In this document: piece after piece, positions 32,748 to 44,880 of the stretch
Position numbering within the stretch: the first letter of the stretch is position 1
Layout: each line of letters opens with the position of its first letter
Origin: Cinnamomum chago
Lineage: Eukaryota; Streptophyta; Magnoliopsida; Laurales; Lauraceae
Direction of reading: 5' to 3'
Assembly: GCA_038049695.1 (NCBI GenBank)
Contig: CP142455.1
Coordinates: 24,527,501 to 24,591,500, forward strand
DNA length: 64,000 bases
Notes under the pieces: generated by a model
Databases searched by the model: none
What the model saw: the letters and a program-made list of their open reading frames with translations, nothing else
Told to the model about the DNA's origin: nothing
Translations under genes and position numbers: made by a program

Positions 32748-34480
32748 CTGCCATGAACAACAAAAAGTTACTAAATTCTCTCAGCCGCTTAGTAGATATT
32801 TAAGAAGCAATAGTTAACACACACATAGAAATAGATTTCAAACAGCATTATATATAAATAATTGGAGCTTTCCAAGTTCAAGACAATAACAATTTTAAAA
32901 ATAAACATAATAAAAAAATAAATTTGAGGTCCCTCACAAGAACATGCACTGGTTACCAATTCTCTTCATACACTTTTTTAAAAATATGAAAAAAAATATA
33001 TGCCTGCATCTATGAATATCATCATCAATATCCTAACTTCCTCCAATCAATCAGGAGTTAGCTTAAAAAAAAATTTGGGTCTACATTGGGTCTACAGTGA
33101 ATGTAAACTATTAAAACAAAGTGAAGAGAAAGGGAAACATCTACATAAATCAAATTCCATGTTTCATTTCTTTGTTTTGCTAGGTAGTTTGAGATTCATC
33201 TTCCCATAAATCAAATGCCCCCCCCATCAGGCTCTAAGTACTGAAGGTATGATCTTTTGAACAACACCTCATCATAGGTGCCTGTTGAAAAAAGTTTTGC
33301 CCCAGCACCTGAGCACAAATACACTTTTTCTTTGGAAGGGGCCAAGGAACACCTACAAGATAGAGTCCAGAGGATCAAACCAGCACCTCAAGAATCATTT
33401 CACATGGAAATGAGTAAAGGGAAATGAGCCCAAGAATGCAAAACCAAAACTAAGAGCCCTTCCAATCTTTACTCTGCTTGCAAATAACGCTGATCTTACT
33501 CATACGAGCAAGGTAAAGATGAACTTGCCCTGTAGCCTTTAGGTCGCATGAGTCACCCAAGGTTAATGATAAGGTCCCTAAGAAATTAAAAAGGCAAAAC
33601 AGATTCAACACATACCTTTCGTTCCTCAAACCCCAAGGGGTGGTCCAAACATTCATCTTAAAGCTCAACAAATAGAAATAATAGATTTTTTCTATTTCAA
33701 GAAGCATTCTCTGTGTTTAAAGGGAAACCCATGATGTTACACATAAAAAGGGAGCCCAATCATTCTTCGGAAATGACTGCTCTTACAGGAAGAACCACCA
33801 TCTTTTACCATCAAAAAGAGGAAAATTTTTCCTGCCCATTTCAAGCTAGAGAAACATGGGCACTAAAGTAATCTCCACTAATTTAGAACTACATAACCAA
33901 GTGAATGAAGAAATAACTTCCATCTTTTTTCTACCAGAGAACGAAACCAACTTCATTTTTTGTCTTGTTGCTTTTAGAAGATCTTGAAGAGCAGGCCTCC
34001 ATGCCTGGCAAAGAAAGGTGCAAACATGAGGGATTCCACAACCATGAGCTTGATGAGAATGTTAAGTGACGGCCCAGAGGTGTCCCAAGTCTTGCAATTG
34101 CAGTACAAAAAAGACAATCCAAGAAACCCCCAAATTTCCCAAACTCTCAAGTTGACTTCATATGGTTCTTTTTCTTTGATTTGCATACGTTTGATCTTTT
34201 GAGAGATGGTTGAGCAGCTCCCTGTTCATTTTTTATTTACATGATTTTCTACCCAGAATCATGAGTTTTAACATGGTTTTTTTTTTTTTCCTTTTAAGTT
34301 TCAAAAGGCACGTTTGAAATCTCTTTGATGGGTTGAACTTTTGAAGATGCTTTCTCTAGTTACTTAAGTTGATTCACCTCATTTACATAAAAAAATGGAC
34401 TATAGTATAGAATGGGATCGATAGAGCAGAAAGGAAGAAAAGAAAAAAAGTTAGGGTTCCGTCCCTTTTTTTAACAACAG
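32748..34480. other. CACTA interior, no recognised gene
   Basis: AT-rich. Small open frames at 33450-33707 and 33974-34186 have no recognisable domain. Further captured introns or untranslated regions are possible but cannot be shown. Confidence 0.4.
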
Positions 34481-34677
34481 TGGAATCCATGGTTGTATCA
34501 ATACACACAGTAGACTGGATGTTCTATATACAAAGAAAAAAAAGAAGAAAAAAAATGAGAAGAACTGTACAGATGCTTACCATTCTCTGTGTCGTCTTCT
34601 CCCCTTCCAAAATGTGTTTTTTGTTCCCACTCAATACGAATAGGCTTTCGTCCGGTGCAGAGCTCCGGTGGCGGCTC

Positions 34678-35055
34678 CGGCGCAAGGAGGGAGGGAGAGA
34701 GAACCCCTGGCGGGAGGGTGAGAGGGAGAGGGAGGGAGAGGGAGGGCGAGAGAGAGAGAAATAGAGCAGCGAGAGAGAGGGAGAGGGAGAGAGGGGGAGA
34801 GAGAGAGAGAGATCCGAGGGCGGGTTTGGTGTAGGGCATAGTGCAAAGAGAAAGAGAGGGAGAGGGAGAGGGAGAGAGAGAGATCCGGGGGCGGGTCTGG
34901 TGCAGGCGAGCTCCGGCGGGATGGGGAAACTGGGAAAGGGGAAAGGAAAAGGGGAGGAAAGAAATGGGGGAAGCAGAGCGCGGGAGGGAGAAAGGGAAAA
35001 GGAAAAGGGGAGGAAAGAAATGTGGGGGAAGCAGGGCGCGGGAGGGAAAAGGGTA
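34678..35055. repeat. GA-rich (GAGAGG)n low-complexity tract
   Basis: GAGAGGGAGAGG runs interrupted by two similar segments with gatccgggggcgggt and gcgagctccggcggg. The tract sustains long Ser/Pro/Leu-rich open frames on the minus strand that I do not accept as genes. Confidence 0.8.
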
Positions 35056-35107
35056 AAAGGGAAAAAGGCGTTTAGCGACCGCTCTTCGGCCGCCCGCCTT
35101 TTCCAGC

Positions 35108-35132
35108 GCCAAAACACAATTTTCCAGTAGTG
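35108..35132 (-). repeat. Second, different CACTA-type terminus
   Basis: The minus strand begins CACTACTGGAAAATTGTG followed by ttttggcgctgg, a typical CACTA end distinct from the enclosing element. No partner end was found, so it may mark a truncated element nested here. Confidence 0.4.
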
Positions 35133-35344
35133 TGATGCAGGGGAGGATTGGAGGGATGGGCTGCTGAGGTGCGTGAGGATTGGAGGGAAGGGAAGGGAAG
35201 GGAAGGGTGATGTGCACCTATCGATCGCCTCAGACACTCCTCAAGGGGATCACTCTGATCGTTGGGGGTATTTGGGCGCCAAAGAAATGAGGTATGGAGG
35301 GAAGGAAGGGATGAGATATACGATGGAGGGAACCCAAATTAACA

Positions 35345-35606
35345 CTTGCCCAAATTCATGTGTCGCTTTTCTTTCCTATTTCATGAAAGAAAATAACAAT
35401 CAAACTTCTTGTGTCACTTTTGTTTAGTGGGGAAAAATCATAGATTTGTTTTGTGTGTCGCGTTATAGAAAAGTGACCCAACAAACCACCTCCTCCTTTA
35501 CTCCTCCTCTAAAGTGACACATCAGACCATACTGTGTCACTTTATTGTAAAAGCGACACAAAAGCTCATTTCAAAAGCGAGACTAAAAGTCCTTTTTTTT
35601 GTAGTG
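35345..35606. repeat. Right subterminal repeat region of the CACTA element
   Basis: Contains gtgtcgctttt, aagtgacac and aagcgacac repeats mirrored from the left end. Confidence 0.85.
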
Positions 35607-36570
35607 ATATATCTAAGTAAATCATGTTAATGAAAACATCTTTGAAATTATATGTAACATGATTCCTATACTTGGTTGAATCTTTGGTTGTTGTTTTTCA
35701 TCATAAGAAAATCACTTTCAAATCTATCTTATGTTTTGGATTCAACATCTTCACAAATCATATGTACTTTTGTCTTAAAGTTTCACAACTTGCTTTGCAT
35801 TGATAGGTAAATCATTTTCAAGTTGAATTTATAATTACATATGATTTGTCCCCTTCAATCAAATCTATTTTTGTCGTTTATGCTTATAGCATACACATAT
35901 TGTGCTACATTGTTAATTTGATTGAAATCCCTATGCATCACATGTTTTGTTCTTAGAATTTCACAACTTGTTTAGAATACATATATATATCTTTTACAAG
36001 TTATTTTTAACATGTGATTAGCATTCTTTCCTCAATCATAAATGTTTTTATGAGCTAAAACTTTTAAAAGCCTTTGGCATACATTTATGAGCTTTCATTT
36101 TCAAATTGATTGAGGACATCATATATACACATTGTGCATTCATCTTTGCATTCATAGTGTGTGTGTGAATTAGATTTTCATTTTCATATCCACCTAATTA
36201 AGAGGCATTGTAATGAGCTATAAATTGTATCTCCATCAAGTGTATTCTAGACACTATTTAGAGAGATAACCAACCTTTGGTTGTAGAGGTTATTACTTAG
36301 CCTTGGAAAGCATAATGTAAAGGTTATTGCTTAGCCTATTGAAAAGCATAATAGTGGAAATCCAGTAGGGTGTTGGATCACAAGCCGGTAGTGGATGTAG
36401 GCATTGGGGCCGAACAACTATAAATCTTTATGTGATGGTGAATGCTTTGTGGTGATTGTTTTTATTAGCTTCCGCATTTTGTTTGATAATCATCACTTGT
36501 GACTATTTAATTTAAGGAAGTTAAAATTGGTCATAATTGGTCACTAATTTGAAGCTCACCCTATTCAACC

Positions 36571-36592
36571 CCCCCCCCCCCCCCCCCCCCGC
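36571..36592. repeat. Poly-C tract near the LTR end
   Basis: About 22 C residues. Length may be unreliable because sequencing and assembly often err at such runs. Confidence 0.8.
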
Positions 36593-36626
36593 CCCCGTAG
36601 GGTTCGGATTCCGGACTTTCAGTACA

Positions 36627-37600
36627 TGCCAATTGTTTCTCCTCTTTAAAGGCAATAACTATCATGCTTTCAAAAGCAATAGATCTTTTACCTAACTTTT
36701 TTCTTGTTTAAATCCATTACATTCCTATGTTTTCTCTCTTTCAAAATACCTTTTTTGAAAATTTGGATACTGAGAGAGGATGACAGGATGTGCTTTGAAA
36801 CAAACCTTTTTATTTTTCCTTCTTCATTTTCTATAGTGGGGCACACCCATGATAAAGCCTTTTACATAAATATTTAGATAAATCTGAGCCATTCGATTCA
36901 CCTACCTTCTATGAATATGGTCTTTTTTTCAATTTCTCACTAATCCGATCATTTAACTATGAATGAATTTAATAGCAAAATAATGGGTCATACTGATAGA
37001 TTTCTAATGTTCCCATGCTATAATGACAAAAAAGTGGGTCCTACTAGTAGATTTCAAGTACTGTCATACCCATTAACTTCAATGAATTTAATCGTAAAAG
37101 TAAGAGGGTCCCACTCGTAGATCTTTTTATTTGTAATTTGCCTTGCGATAATGCAAGCAATGATTAATAAAACACATTGGCATAAATTTGATATCCAATC
37201 AAACCATTAAATGACATTGACTTAATCACGAAAATAAGATGGCCCACTGAGAAGGAGAAAATAAAGGAAATATTTATGGCTCTTGGACTCGAAGTATGGA
37301 AGTGATGTTTTGAGAGATAAAATAGGGAAAGAATAACATGACTCGTTGCTTTATTTAGAGAGAGAAAATAGGGATTTTAAATGCTTTGACTTCTCTCTAA
37401 AAGATAGGGCCAGATGAATGCATACACCAATTAGAAGAGGGGCGTTTTTCACAACAGAATGCCCGAGGAGTTTTGTAGCGTGTCCCTAAATATATATCCT
37501 GTGAAATTGAACCCAAGAAAACTCACTGGGATTTATTGTGGCAAGCACAAACCATGAAATTCTTCTCAATACCAAACCATGACTCCATTTTTTCATTAGC
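36627..37600. other. AT-rich sequence, no gene seen
   Basis: Several related segments around tgggtcctactagtagatttc (36985-37110) suggest decayed repeats. No coding signal. Confidence 0.45.
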
Positions 37601-37609
37601 TTATATGCA

Positions 37610-37724
37610 CGTTTGACACCGAGCGTCATGCGCGCGAAGGCCGTCTCGCTGCCTGGCATCAAAATATTCCCAACATTGCTTATGTTTGTCAATGGGAGTT
37701 CTCAACCTTATACTGGTGGGTTTC
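37610..37724 (+). pseudogene. Fragment of a protein disulfide isomerase-like thioredoxin domain
   Basis: The plus strand reads GIKIFPTLLMFVNGSSQPY then TGGF. This pattern (cis-proline FPT, then LFVNG...YTGG) is typical of plant PDI-like proteins of the PDIL1-5/1-6 type. The upstream residues do not match and the active-site CGHC is absent, so it is a piece of one exon, ending near ttttcag at 37724. Folding enzymes of this class act in the ER. This fragment cannot. Confidence 0.45.
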
Positions 37725-38110
37725 AGGGTCATAATTCTTGCATCGTTGATTTGTTTTAGTTTTGGAAATGGTGTTCTTAGCTATTTGTTTGGATTATATA
37801 AAGCCCCTTTTTTAATTTCAAGTGATAAAGGCGGAATTACAAATCTGTAATAAAAAGAAAAGGATATATGAAGAAATAGGGTATAATGCAAATATGCACT
37901 CCATTGTACTGATTGTGGTCAATGTTCTTACTATTGCTACTTGATGGATATAATACTTATATATCAGCTCCATGCCTCCATCATTGTCTGCACCATGTCA
38001 TTTAAAATAAGATGATAGGGCAGGGCTCTTGTAGTGTTTTTTTTATAACAAATGTGGGTGATTAGAATTCACTTTGACATGAAGGTGTGTTTAGTCTTGT
38101 ATGATAGTAG
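37725..38110. other. AT-rich sequence, no gene seen
   Basis: Nothing recognisable. Confidence 0.45.
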
Positions 38111-38168
38111 GTCTATACTAAGATACAGTTTATGCATGCATCACATTCATCAGTTGTACTTGCCGCCT
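38111..38168 (+). repeat. First copy of a duplicated short segment
   Basis: The sequence gtaggtctatactaagatac through gcatcacattcatcagt and acttgcc is repeated at 39628-39662 and 43481-43510. The second copy is interrupted by a solo LTR. Confidence 0.75.
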
Positions 38169-38169
38169 T

Positions 38170-39607
38170 TGTTAGATTATATGGTCTCAATCCAGTGGAT
38201 GATGTAATAAATTAATTTATTTTTTATTTATCAATATAATCATGCTTTCCTTTCATGAGATGAATGGTGTTACTTGCACATAACCAATACGAGTAACATG
38301 ATGGTTCATGAGATGAACCGAAGCCACAAGTATATTAGATTTGTACATGTGTGTGGATGAGATTCACATACGGGAGGCATATATCACAAATCCTATACTT
38401 AAATACATTCACAACCGGTGGTGAGATTGGGCATCTCATCTGATATGGTTGCACCACTTTAATCACTATGAGATAGTGTGATTTGCCTCGATCATCAGAA
38501 TGTAAGACTCTGAATCATTATGCTAGTACATTGAATGTATTAAAGCACCATGAGAAGCACCTTATGAAATACTGTCTTTACTTTAAGGTATGCTCTCATA
38601 ATTCCCTAACAATAGGCTCTTAATTCTGAGACATTAATGAACTCGAGTTTCTATCTATTCATTTGCTTTGAGTCGCCAATCAGTGAGGTCAACTGTAGGT
38701 CAACACCTCGCTATCTTGGGTACATGGTAGTAGGACTGTGGGAACATTCAATGGTCAAGATGGAATCTATCTTCATTATCCCCTTGTCCAATTAATGGAG
38801 TTATCATTGGTAAGTGTGTACCCATCTCAATTAAGAGTTAATTGGATAGTACTGATGATCATTGTGATTAATTGGGTGTAAAGAATAATAAGATGTGGAT
38901 CTAAATTGGTTGGACAAGTTTTAGCCAATTGATCCATGAGTATAAATGGAGGGGCCTACTTGTGGTAATAAGGAAGTTTAGGGTCTTCTTGTAATTTATT
39001 CCTAAGACTGGAGTTCAGTTGCATTTATATAGTGAAGTTCTTACGGAAGTGAGACTTCTATTATTAATTAGTAAGTGGAGGTGGCTTAGAGCTATAATTA
39101 GGGGAACCAAACCCCTTGGATGCCCAAGACGTTGGAGTTCACGCCCAGCTAAGTGAGTGCAAGAGTTGCACGCCCTTTCTCCTTTCCGCCTTCTACTAGT
39201 TTTTCTTCAGGTATTTCCTTTGAGCTTCTAATTGGTTTTCTCTTGGAGATCCCACCATTCTTCATGAGAAAAGAGATTGGAAGCGGGTCATAGCGTGGAA
39301 GACAACAAGATGTTGGAGATCCTAATTCGCTACAAGAAGAGTTTTTGTTCAAGCTAATTGTCTTCTTCTCTATTAGAGCACTACCGAGCTCCAAAGGTAT
39401 AATCTACTTCCTTGTTTGTTGTGGATTTATTATGGATGCATGGTGATTCTTTTATCTATCTTAGAGATAGTGTTTTACTGATCTTGATCATGAGTTTGAG
39501 GTTTTTGGATCCTGGATGTGGTTTATGGCCTTATGGGTACTTGATCCATGAGTCAAGTGGGTGAAAAGATTTGAAAACCTATCCACGAGGCCCACCTACT
39601 TCCAACA
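38170..39607. mobile_element. Probable solo LTR of 1.44 kb
   Basis: Starts TGTTAGATTATATGG and ends CTACTTCCAACA. The flanking five bases are gcctt and acctt (four of five match). There is no internal domain. Open frame 39149-39394 is incidental. A small DNA element or a TRIM remains possible. Confidence 0.6.
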
Positions 39608-39662
39608 ACCTTGTTTCTGTGTTGCAGTAGGTCTGTACTAAGATACAATTTTTGTAGCATCA

Positions 39663-42600
39663 TGTGAGAACCCGACCCCTAATTTCCTGGATTAGTGTTG
39701 TTTTAATTGTGGATTAGTTTCTTTTAGTAGGATTAGTGTTTGTTGGGTTGAGTTTGTGAGCTAGAATGGTTTTTCTCTAGTTTTGGGAAATTTGGAGTGC
39801 CTTTGTGATTAGTGGGACCCTTTGGGGGTTCTTTTAGTGACTTTGCGCGAGATTGAGAGATTATTTGAAATTCCTGATAATTCTTGTTTTAGCCTCATTT
39901 GACTTATTTTGTTAACCTCTACAACTTTCATGTTCACTCCGTACCCATTCGAAGCTCCAAAAATCAGTTTTTCCAGCCCGGAGGGCAAAATCGGTCTTTT
40001 CACATTGAATTTGGACCCAAATTTCGAGATCTCAGAACCATGCCAAAATTATACTTTTTGAAAACTAGATTTTGTGAGAAGCATTTTTCTCTTCTTCGTC
40101 GATCGCATCCGATGCCCACAAATAGATGTTTTACCCTTGGCAAGTTTTGAGTGTAGTGGGGCCCACACCCACCCATGTTAATAGTTGACTCTTCCCTCTC
40201 CCCTCACTCATTCGTTGCGGCCAAAGGGGAGCTCTGCAACTGAGCTTCCCCTTCCCCTTTCTTCTTGCTTTCTCCTCTCATTTCATGAAGGAAACCTTGC
40301 CATTTGGAAACCCCAACATGCCATCTTCTTCCCCATCTCTTTAGCTTCCCATGGATGTTATCCTTGTGCAAAACCAAGGTGGGCAGCCCCTATTTCAAGC
40401 TTCTTCTTGTTGATTGATGGCCCTAGAGGTAAAGACTCCTTCCCATTTTCCTTTTATGTGCAATGGCTTTCCCTTAGGTTCTATTTCCTAGTTTGGTTTG
40501 AGCTCATTCATTGTCTTGCATTGTTTAACCCATTTTAGGGTTTGTTTTGGGGGTTTTTGTAGAGATTGTTGATCTTGAGCTTAAGAGGTGATTAGAGGCT
40601 TGGTTTGCTAGCTTGGAACCCAAGGCAAGTGGATGAATGGATGGTTTGAATGTTATCAAAGTTTTATGAGAAATCCTAAATTTTATTACTTGTTCTTGAT
40701 AATTTGATATATGTTTTCACATATGTTTCTTGCCACCTTTCTATTGATTTCGAAATGCATATTAATGGGCTTTTCTCTCTTGTTAAATCTCTTGGAAATG
40801 TATGCATTTCATTTGGTCAAAGTTGTTTATATGGTTTTATAAGGAATAGGGTTGGTTTTTCCATTCATGTTTATGTGTATTAGCTTGCATTGATTTAAAA
40901 TAGATGCTCATTTAAAGAGTTTGCTAAATCATCTATTGTTATGGAAATGTGATCAATAGTCCTTATTTATCTCTAGATTTTTGGCTCAAATGAACCCTTG
41001 TATATGTTGGGACTCTTCTCCTTGTTTGGTGTTAAATGTGGAGAAAGAGAGGTTTAGATTTAATGTTCATTGAAGTTTTGATGGGAGTTTTATTGTAGTT
41101 AGGATGTTTGTTGAAGCAAGGAAAAACTCAGTTTGTATAAGTGTTGGAAGGGGGGAAAAAGAGGAGGACCAGGCCACTGCAGAACGGAACCTGGTTCTAT
41201 TCCACAGTGTGCCCGGTCGACCAGGGACACACTGACAAAAATTCTAGGAACAATTTAATTACAACTCCCGGTCGACCTGGCCCGTGGCCGGTCGACCGGG
41301 CACACAGTGACCAGGCCCGGTCGACCTGGCCAACTGGGAAAACCCTGCTGGAATGCATTTTCACCCTATTTTAGAATGGTTTTAGGTGGGACTTTGGCTA
41401 CCCTTTTTGGACTCATTGGACAACATGTGAGGACGCCTTGAGCCGACGTCTTCGTGGTTGGTTCGGTTGCATCGGAGTCCAATCCATTTCAATCTTGAAC
41501 GGTATGGGACAACGCGATATCCTTCTTATATCTATACGAGAAGTCTATTTCTTTGGTTATCGCGAATCCTATCCCTTTCGGTGACTGAGTGGATTGTACG
41601 ATGCTTCAGGACTAACATCATACTTAGGATGGATTGTTTATAGTTTGGATTTTTCTATCATAGCATCTAGTATTATCCAGAAGCTCATTTAAAGTTTTGA
41701 AAATCGTAAAGTGCATAAGGAGCCCGGAATGTCTTCAAACTCAAGGAGTACCAAGTTATTACTATAATCGACATACGGGACCCCTATTCACCTTAAATAA
41801 ATCTTGAAACCGATATTTTTACCCGAAATTGTAATAGTTCATTGTTTCACCTCATTTCCAAGATTGCATTACATGACTTGTTTTCCCGAAAGCATTGAAG
41901 TTACACTAGTAACAATTACTTGTCCTGAAATGTATTACCCAACATGAAACGATAGTGTGCCTTGAGCACCCCCGTCTTGCTCGTTTATTTATCGTACTTG
42001 ATTTACTTGCATATGTCTCGATTTGTTATTTGTCCTATGAGTCGGCATCACTAAGCTTGGATAACCTTGTCGGTTTGATCCACCGACTTGGAGATCCCCC
42101 GCCCGTCCCGCCAGCTGCAGTTTGGATCCCGATACCCGGTTTATTACCGTGGTCCCGTCCCGTATATTTATATTGTATATATGATTTGCGTTGAGTCTCC
42201 TCACCTTGTGTGACTGAGACCAACGTCCCGTTATACTCTTGTCACTTCTGTGATAGAGGACTTAGCTTTTTGTGATTGCCATCTTGTCAGTTCCCGATTT
42301 CCTTGGATACCCGACATGTTTTATATTGCTTACTTGTTTTCCGATAAATGATTCATTCCCTTTTATGAAAGTTATTATTTAAACAAGTGTTAATATTCTC
42401 CAAGGTGAATTCAGTTATTATTATTATATTTTTTTCTGTTCTTTGTACACGCACATGTTTTAAATGAATGCTGGTTGGGTGAATACCCATGCTTTTACAT
42501 ATGTTTCCAACGATCAATGGTTTTGCTAGAGTTATATGATTATACCTGTTTTAAATGAATACCCGAATTGTTAAATATCCAGACTTGAAATATGTTTAAA

Positions 42601-43480
42601 TGAATATTAGTTTTGTCAGATTTCTTTGGTTACACATTGTTTTAAATGGACACCCGGTTTGTTGAATACTTATGCTTTTACCTAAGTTTCAAATGAATGT
42701 TTGTTTTGCCATACCACTATATTCATGCATGCTTTAGACGAACACCCGATTGTCAAATATCTATACTTTTATAGATGGTGTAAATGAACATATGTTTTAT
42801 TAGATCTTCATGTTTTACCAATGTTTGAAACGAATACATGTTTTGTCAGAGATCCACGATTTTGCAACCATTTAATTATATGCAGCATTCGATCAAATAG
42901 CATGATTAATCATATGTTTTATTCTTTAGTATATTTATTATCTTTTCATCCACCTGCCAGACCGTCGTGTCTGACCCACTACTTTTGGTGCTCAGGTCCA
43001 GATTTCTTCGTCCCGAGATGAGTGCTTTTGTTGGCTGTGGAGCCATGTTTTGCAGGTTGTTTTGTCGGCTATGTCACGTAGACATTGAGCTTGACATCAG
43101 AGCTACGTCATATATGGGGTAGTGGTTAATAGCTTATTGTTGTATGGCTTTTATTGGCCTTTTCTTGGGATTCTTAATTAATGTACATTGATAATTTGTA
43201 ACTTGAATATATATGGGAATGTAATATCCTGTTACTGTCTGCTCTATACGTTGTTGTAATAGTTTATTCCAGTCTGAGATGATTCTTGATATAATAGCTA
43301 TATGCTAGAGGTTGAGTGCGACGCGGAATCCGATGGCCACGGACTCCGGGTCGCAATGCCACGATAGCTTCCGCAAAATATTCAGAATGAGTTGTCTTCA
43401 CACACGCGGATCTTGGGAGAAAAATATATTTATGCTTAATCCAATTCGCGCCCCCGATGTCCCGGATTGGGGGCGTGACA
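39663..43480 (+). mobile_element. Solo LTR of 3.8 kb, probably Ty3/gypsy-like
   Basis: Starts TGTGAGAACCCGACCCC and ends GGGGGCGTGACA, with an exact duplication CATCA (39658-39662 and 43481-43485). It is homologous over most of its length to 52685-55672. Such long LTRs with GC-rich TGTNA...CGTGACA ends are common in gypsy chromoviruses, but with no internal region the class is inferred. TATA-like ttatatctata at about 41525 suggests plus orientation. Confidence 0.88.
41215..41326. promoter_or_regulatory. Four GGTCGACC palindromes in the 3.8-kb solo LTR
   Basis: Boxes lie at 41215, 41270, 41290 and 41319. The flanks gtgtgcccggtcgacc and ccggtcgaccgggcacac closely resemble those of the GGTCGACC cluster at 26741-26778 in a different LTR. 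Confidence 0.7.
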
Positions 43481-43798
43481 CATCACATTCATCAGTCATA
43501 CTTGCGGCCATTGTTGTTGTGTTCTTATCATTGTTATACTTGAAATAATTGGTGAAAATTTTACTATTCCATTGGTAGGTTTGGAAGAGTGGGTGATAGA
43601 AGACTGAGAGTTTCTTCATTAGGGTTAATAATAGAGGTCTTTAACATTCAATTTTTTTTTTAAACTCTAGATTTTTTTTTCTCAAGTGTACTTATATTGA
43701 TGTTTCTCTCCTTTCTCATTTTCATTCACTATTACTATTATTAGGTAAACACATGATTAATGATTTAGAACTTGATGTCTTATTATCACATGTTTCAG

Positions 43799-43840
43799 GT
43801 TATGTGAAGGTGGGGAGCTTTTGGATAGGATATTCTCCAG
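43799..43840 (+). CDS. Lone exon of a CDPK-related kinase (CRK)
   Basis: An acceptor (tgtttcag) and a donor (gtgatttt) bound 42 bases reading (E)LCEGGELLDRIFSR across the junction phases. This is the small second exon of plant CRKs, which lies in the kinase hinge just after the gatekeeper. The phase matches (one base before and two after whole codons). Neither the large first exon nor the HRDLKPE exon is present nearby. It may be a relict or belong to a gene with very long introns. Confidence 0.65.
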
Positions 43841-44207
43841 GTGATTTTGTTATTGTCATATGGGTATTGCAAAGCAATTATATAAAATTATTATGCTAAT
43901 TTAATATTGTCTCATTATCCCAAGATCTTTCTTGGAGTGAATGCTTTGTCCTGTCAGAATTTATATCTCCTTGTATTCTGATGCTGTTCTTTTTTGGTTT
44001 TGCATATTGGTTTTAGATTTTATTGTGCTGGCTGCGGGCTTTTGGGTATTACCTTTTTTATTTTGATCACAGACATTTGTTGATGAACCTATTTTAAATT
44101 GGGTCGTGCATCAAGTTTGTTGGTTTGAATAGGTATTCAGATTTTTATTTATGGTATATAGGGAGAAATGAAAATTTAATTTTAAAAAATAATAATAATC
44201 TTTCCCG
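43841..44207. other. AT-rich sequence, no gene seen
   Basis: Would be intron if the CRK gene is real. Confidence 0.4.
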
Positions 44208-44880
44208 AGGCACCAGCTTGCGTTGCAAAAAAGAAAATGTATTATAACATTTCCCGACGTGATTTGTACGTCGCCGAAGTTGCGTTTCCCAGTATGTTAG
44301 CCCTAAGATATAGCGCATTCCCAACACATTAGTAGTGTCAACACATTGGTAGCATCAGTTGTTTCATGAATTCCCAACGCTTAATCATCGTTGGCCATTG
44401 CCAAGAATTTCCAACGCAATACGAGGATCGACCCTTACCAGGGATTTCCAAAGCACTACAAGTGTCGTCCATTACTATGAATTCCCAACGCAAGCACTAC
44501 AAGTGTCGTCCAGTACTATGAATTCCCAACGCACTGCCAGTGTCGACCATTACTAGGAACTCCCAACCCATGACAAGCATCCCCGTTTATTTAACTGATG
44601 CTGGTACTGCGTTGGCAAATATGGTTTTCAAATCAGGAAAATTGGACTTTATGCGGATGCACATCTCTTTGCCAACGTATTGGCCAACGCAACAATACGG
44701 TGGGAATTATACAGGGATTTGCCAACGCAGTTAAAATAGCATCGGCTATGGATTTGCCCACGGCTAGTTGTCGACGCGCAGCCGACGCACTGAAATACGT
44801 TGGGAAATCCTTTGCCGACGCGATTCTGATTTTTCCAGACATAGTGACTGCGTTGGCATAAGCGTATTTTGCTGTAGCTA
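44208..44880. mobile_element. Non-autonomous element with CCCAACGC/GCGTTGG subterminal repeats
   Basis: About fifteen copies of ttcccaacgc or tgcgttggca in both orientations, with the inverted copies concentrated at the right side. This is the style of CACTA or related subterminal binding arrays, but no clear terminus or duplication was found. No transposase is present. Confidence 0.45.

Larger units (their letters stand above)
27215..35606. mobile_element. CACTA element (8.4 kb), non-autonomous, carrying host gene fragments
   Basis: Both termini read CACTACAAAAAAAA inward. The 3-bp duplication ATA is exact (27212-27214 and 35607-35609). The first 370 and last 260 bases are filled with gtgtcgctttt, aagcgacac and gtgacac repeats in both orientations, the usual CACTA subterminal repeats. 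No transposase domain was found. The interior carries exons of RPS3a (two), an NPF transporter, a KANADI-like GARP factor and SEC23, so it behaves like a Pack-CACTA. Confidence 0.92.
26348..36621 (+). mobile_element. Solo LTR, split by the CACTA insertion
   Basis: Starts TGTTAGGGATTTTG and ends GGACTTTCA, with an exact 5-bp duplication GTACA on both sides (26343-26347 and 36622-36626). Removing the CACTA element leaves about 1.88 kb with no internal retroelement domain, so this is a solo LTR left by LTR-LTR recombination. A TATAAATA box at 26892-26899 gives plus orientation. The 3' end contains a caccctattcaac run and a long poly-C tract (about 36571-36592). Confidence 0.88.

Noticed and set aside
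34498-35237. Two overlapping open frames of about 238 residues on the minus strand
   Set aside because: Ser/Pro/Leu/Phe-rich translations of the (GAGAGG)n tract in alternate frames. No domain and no splice context.
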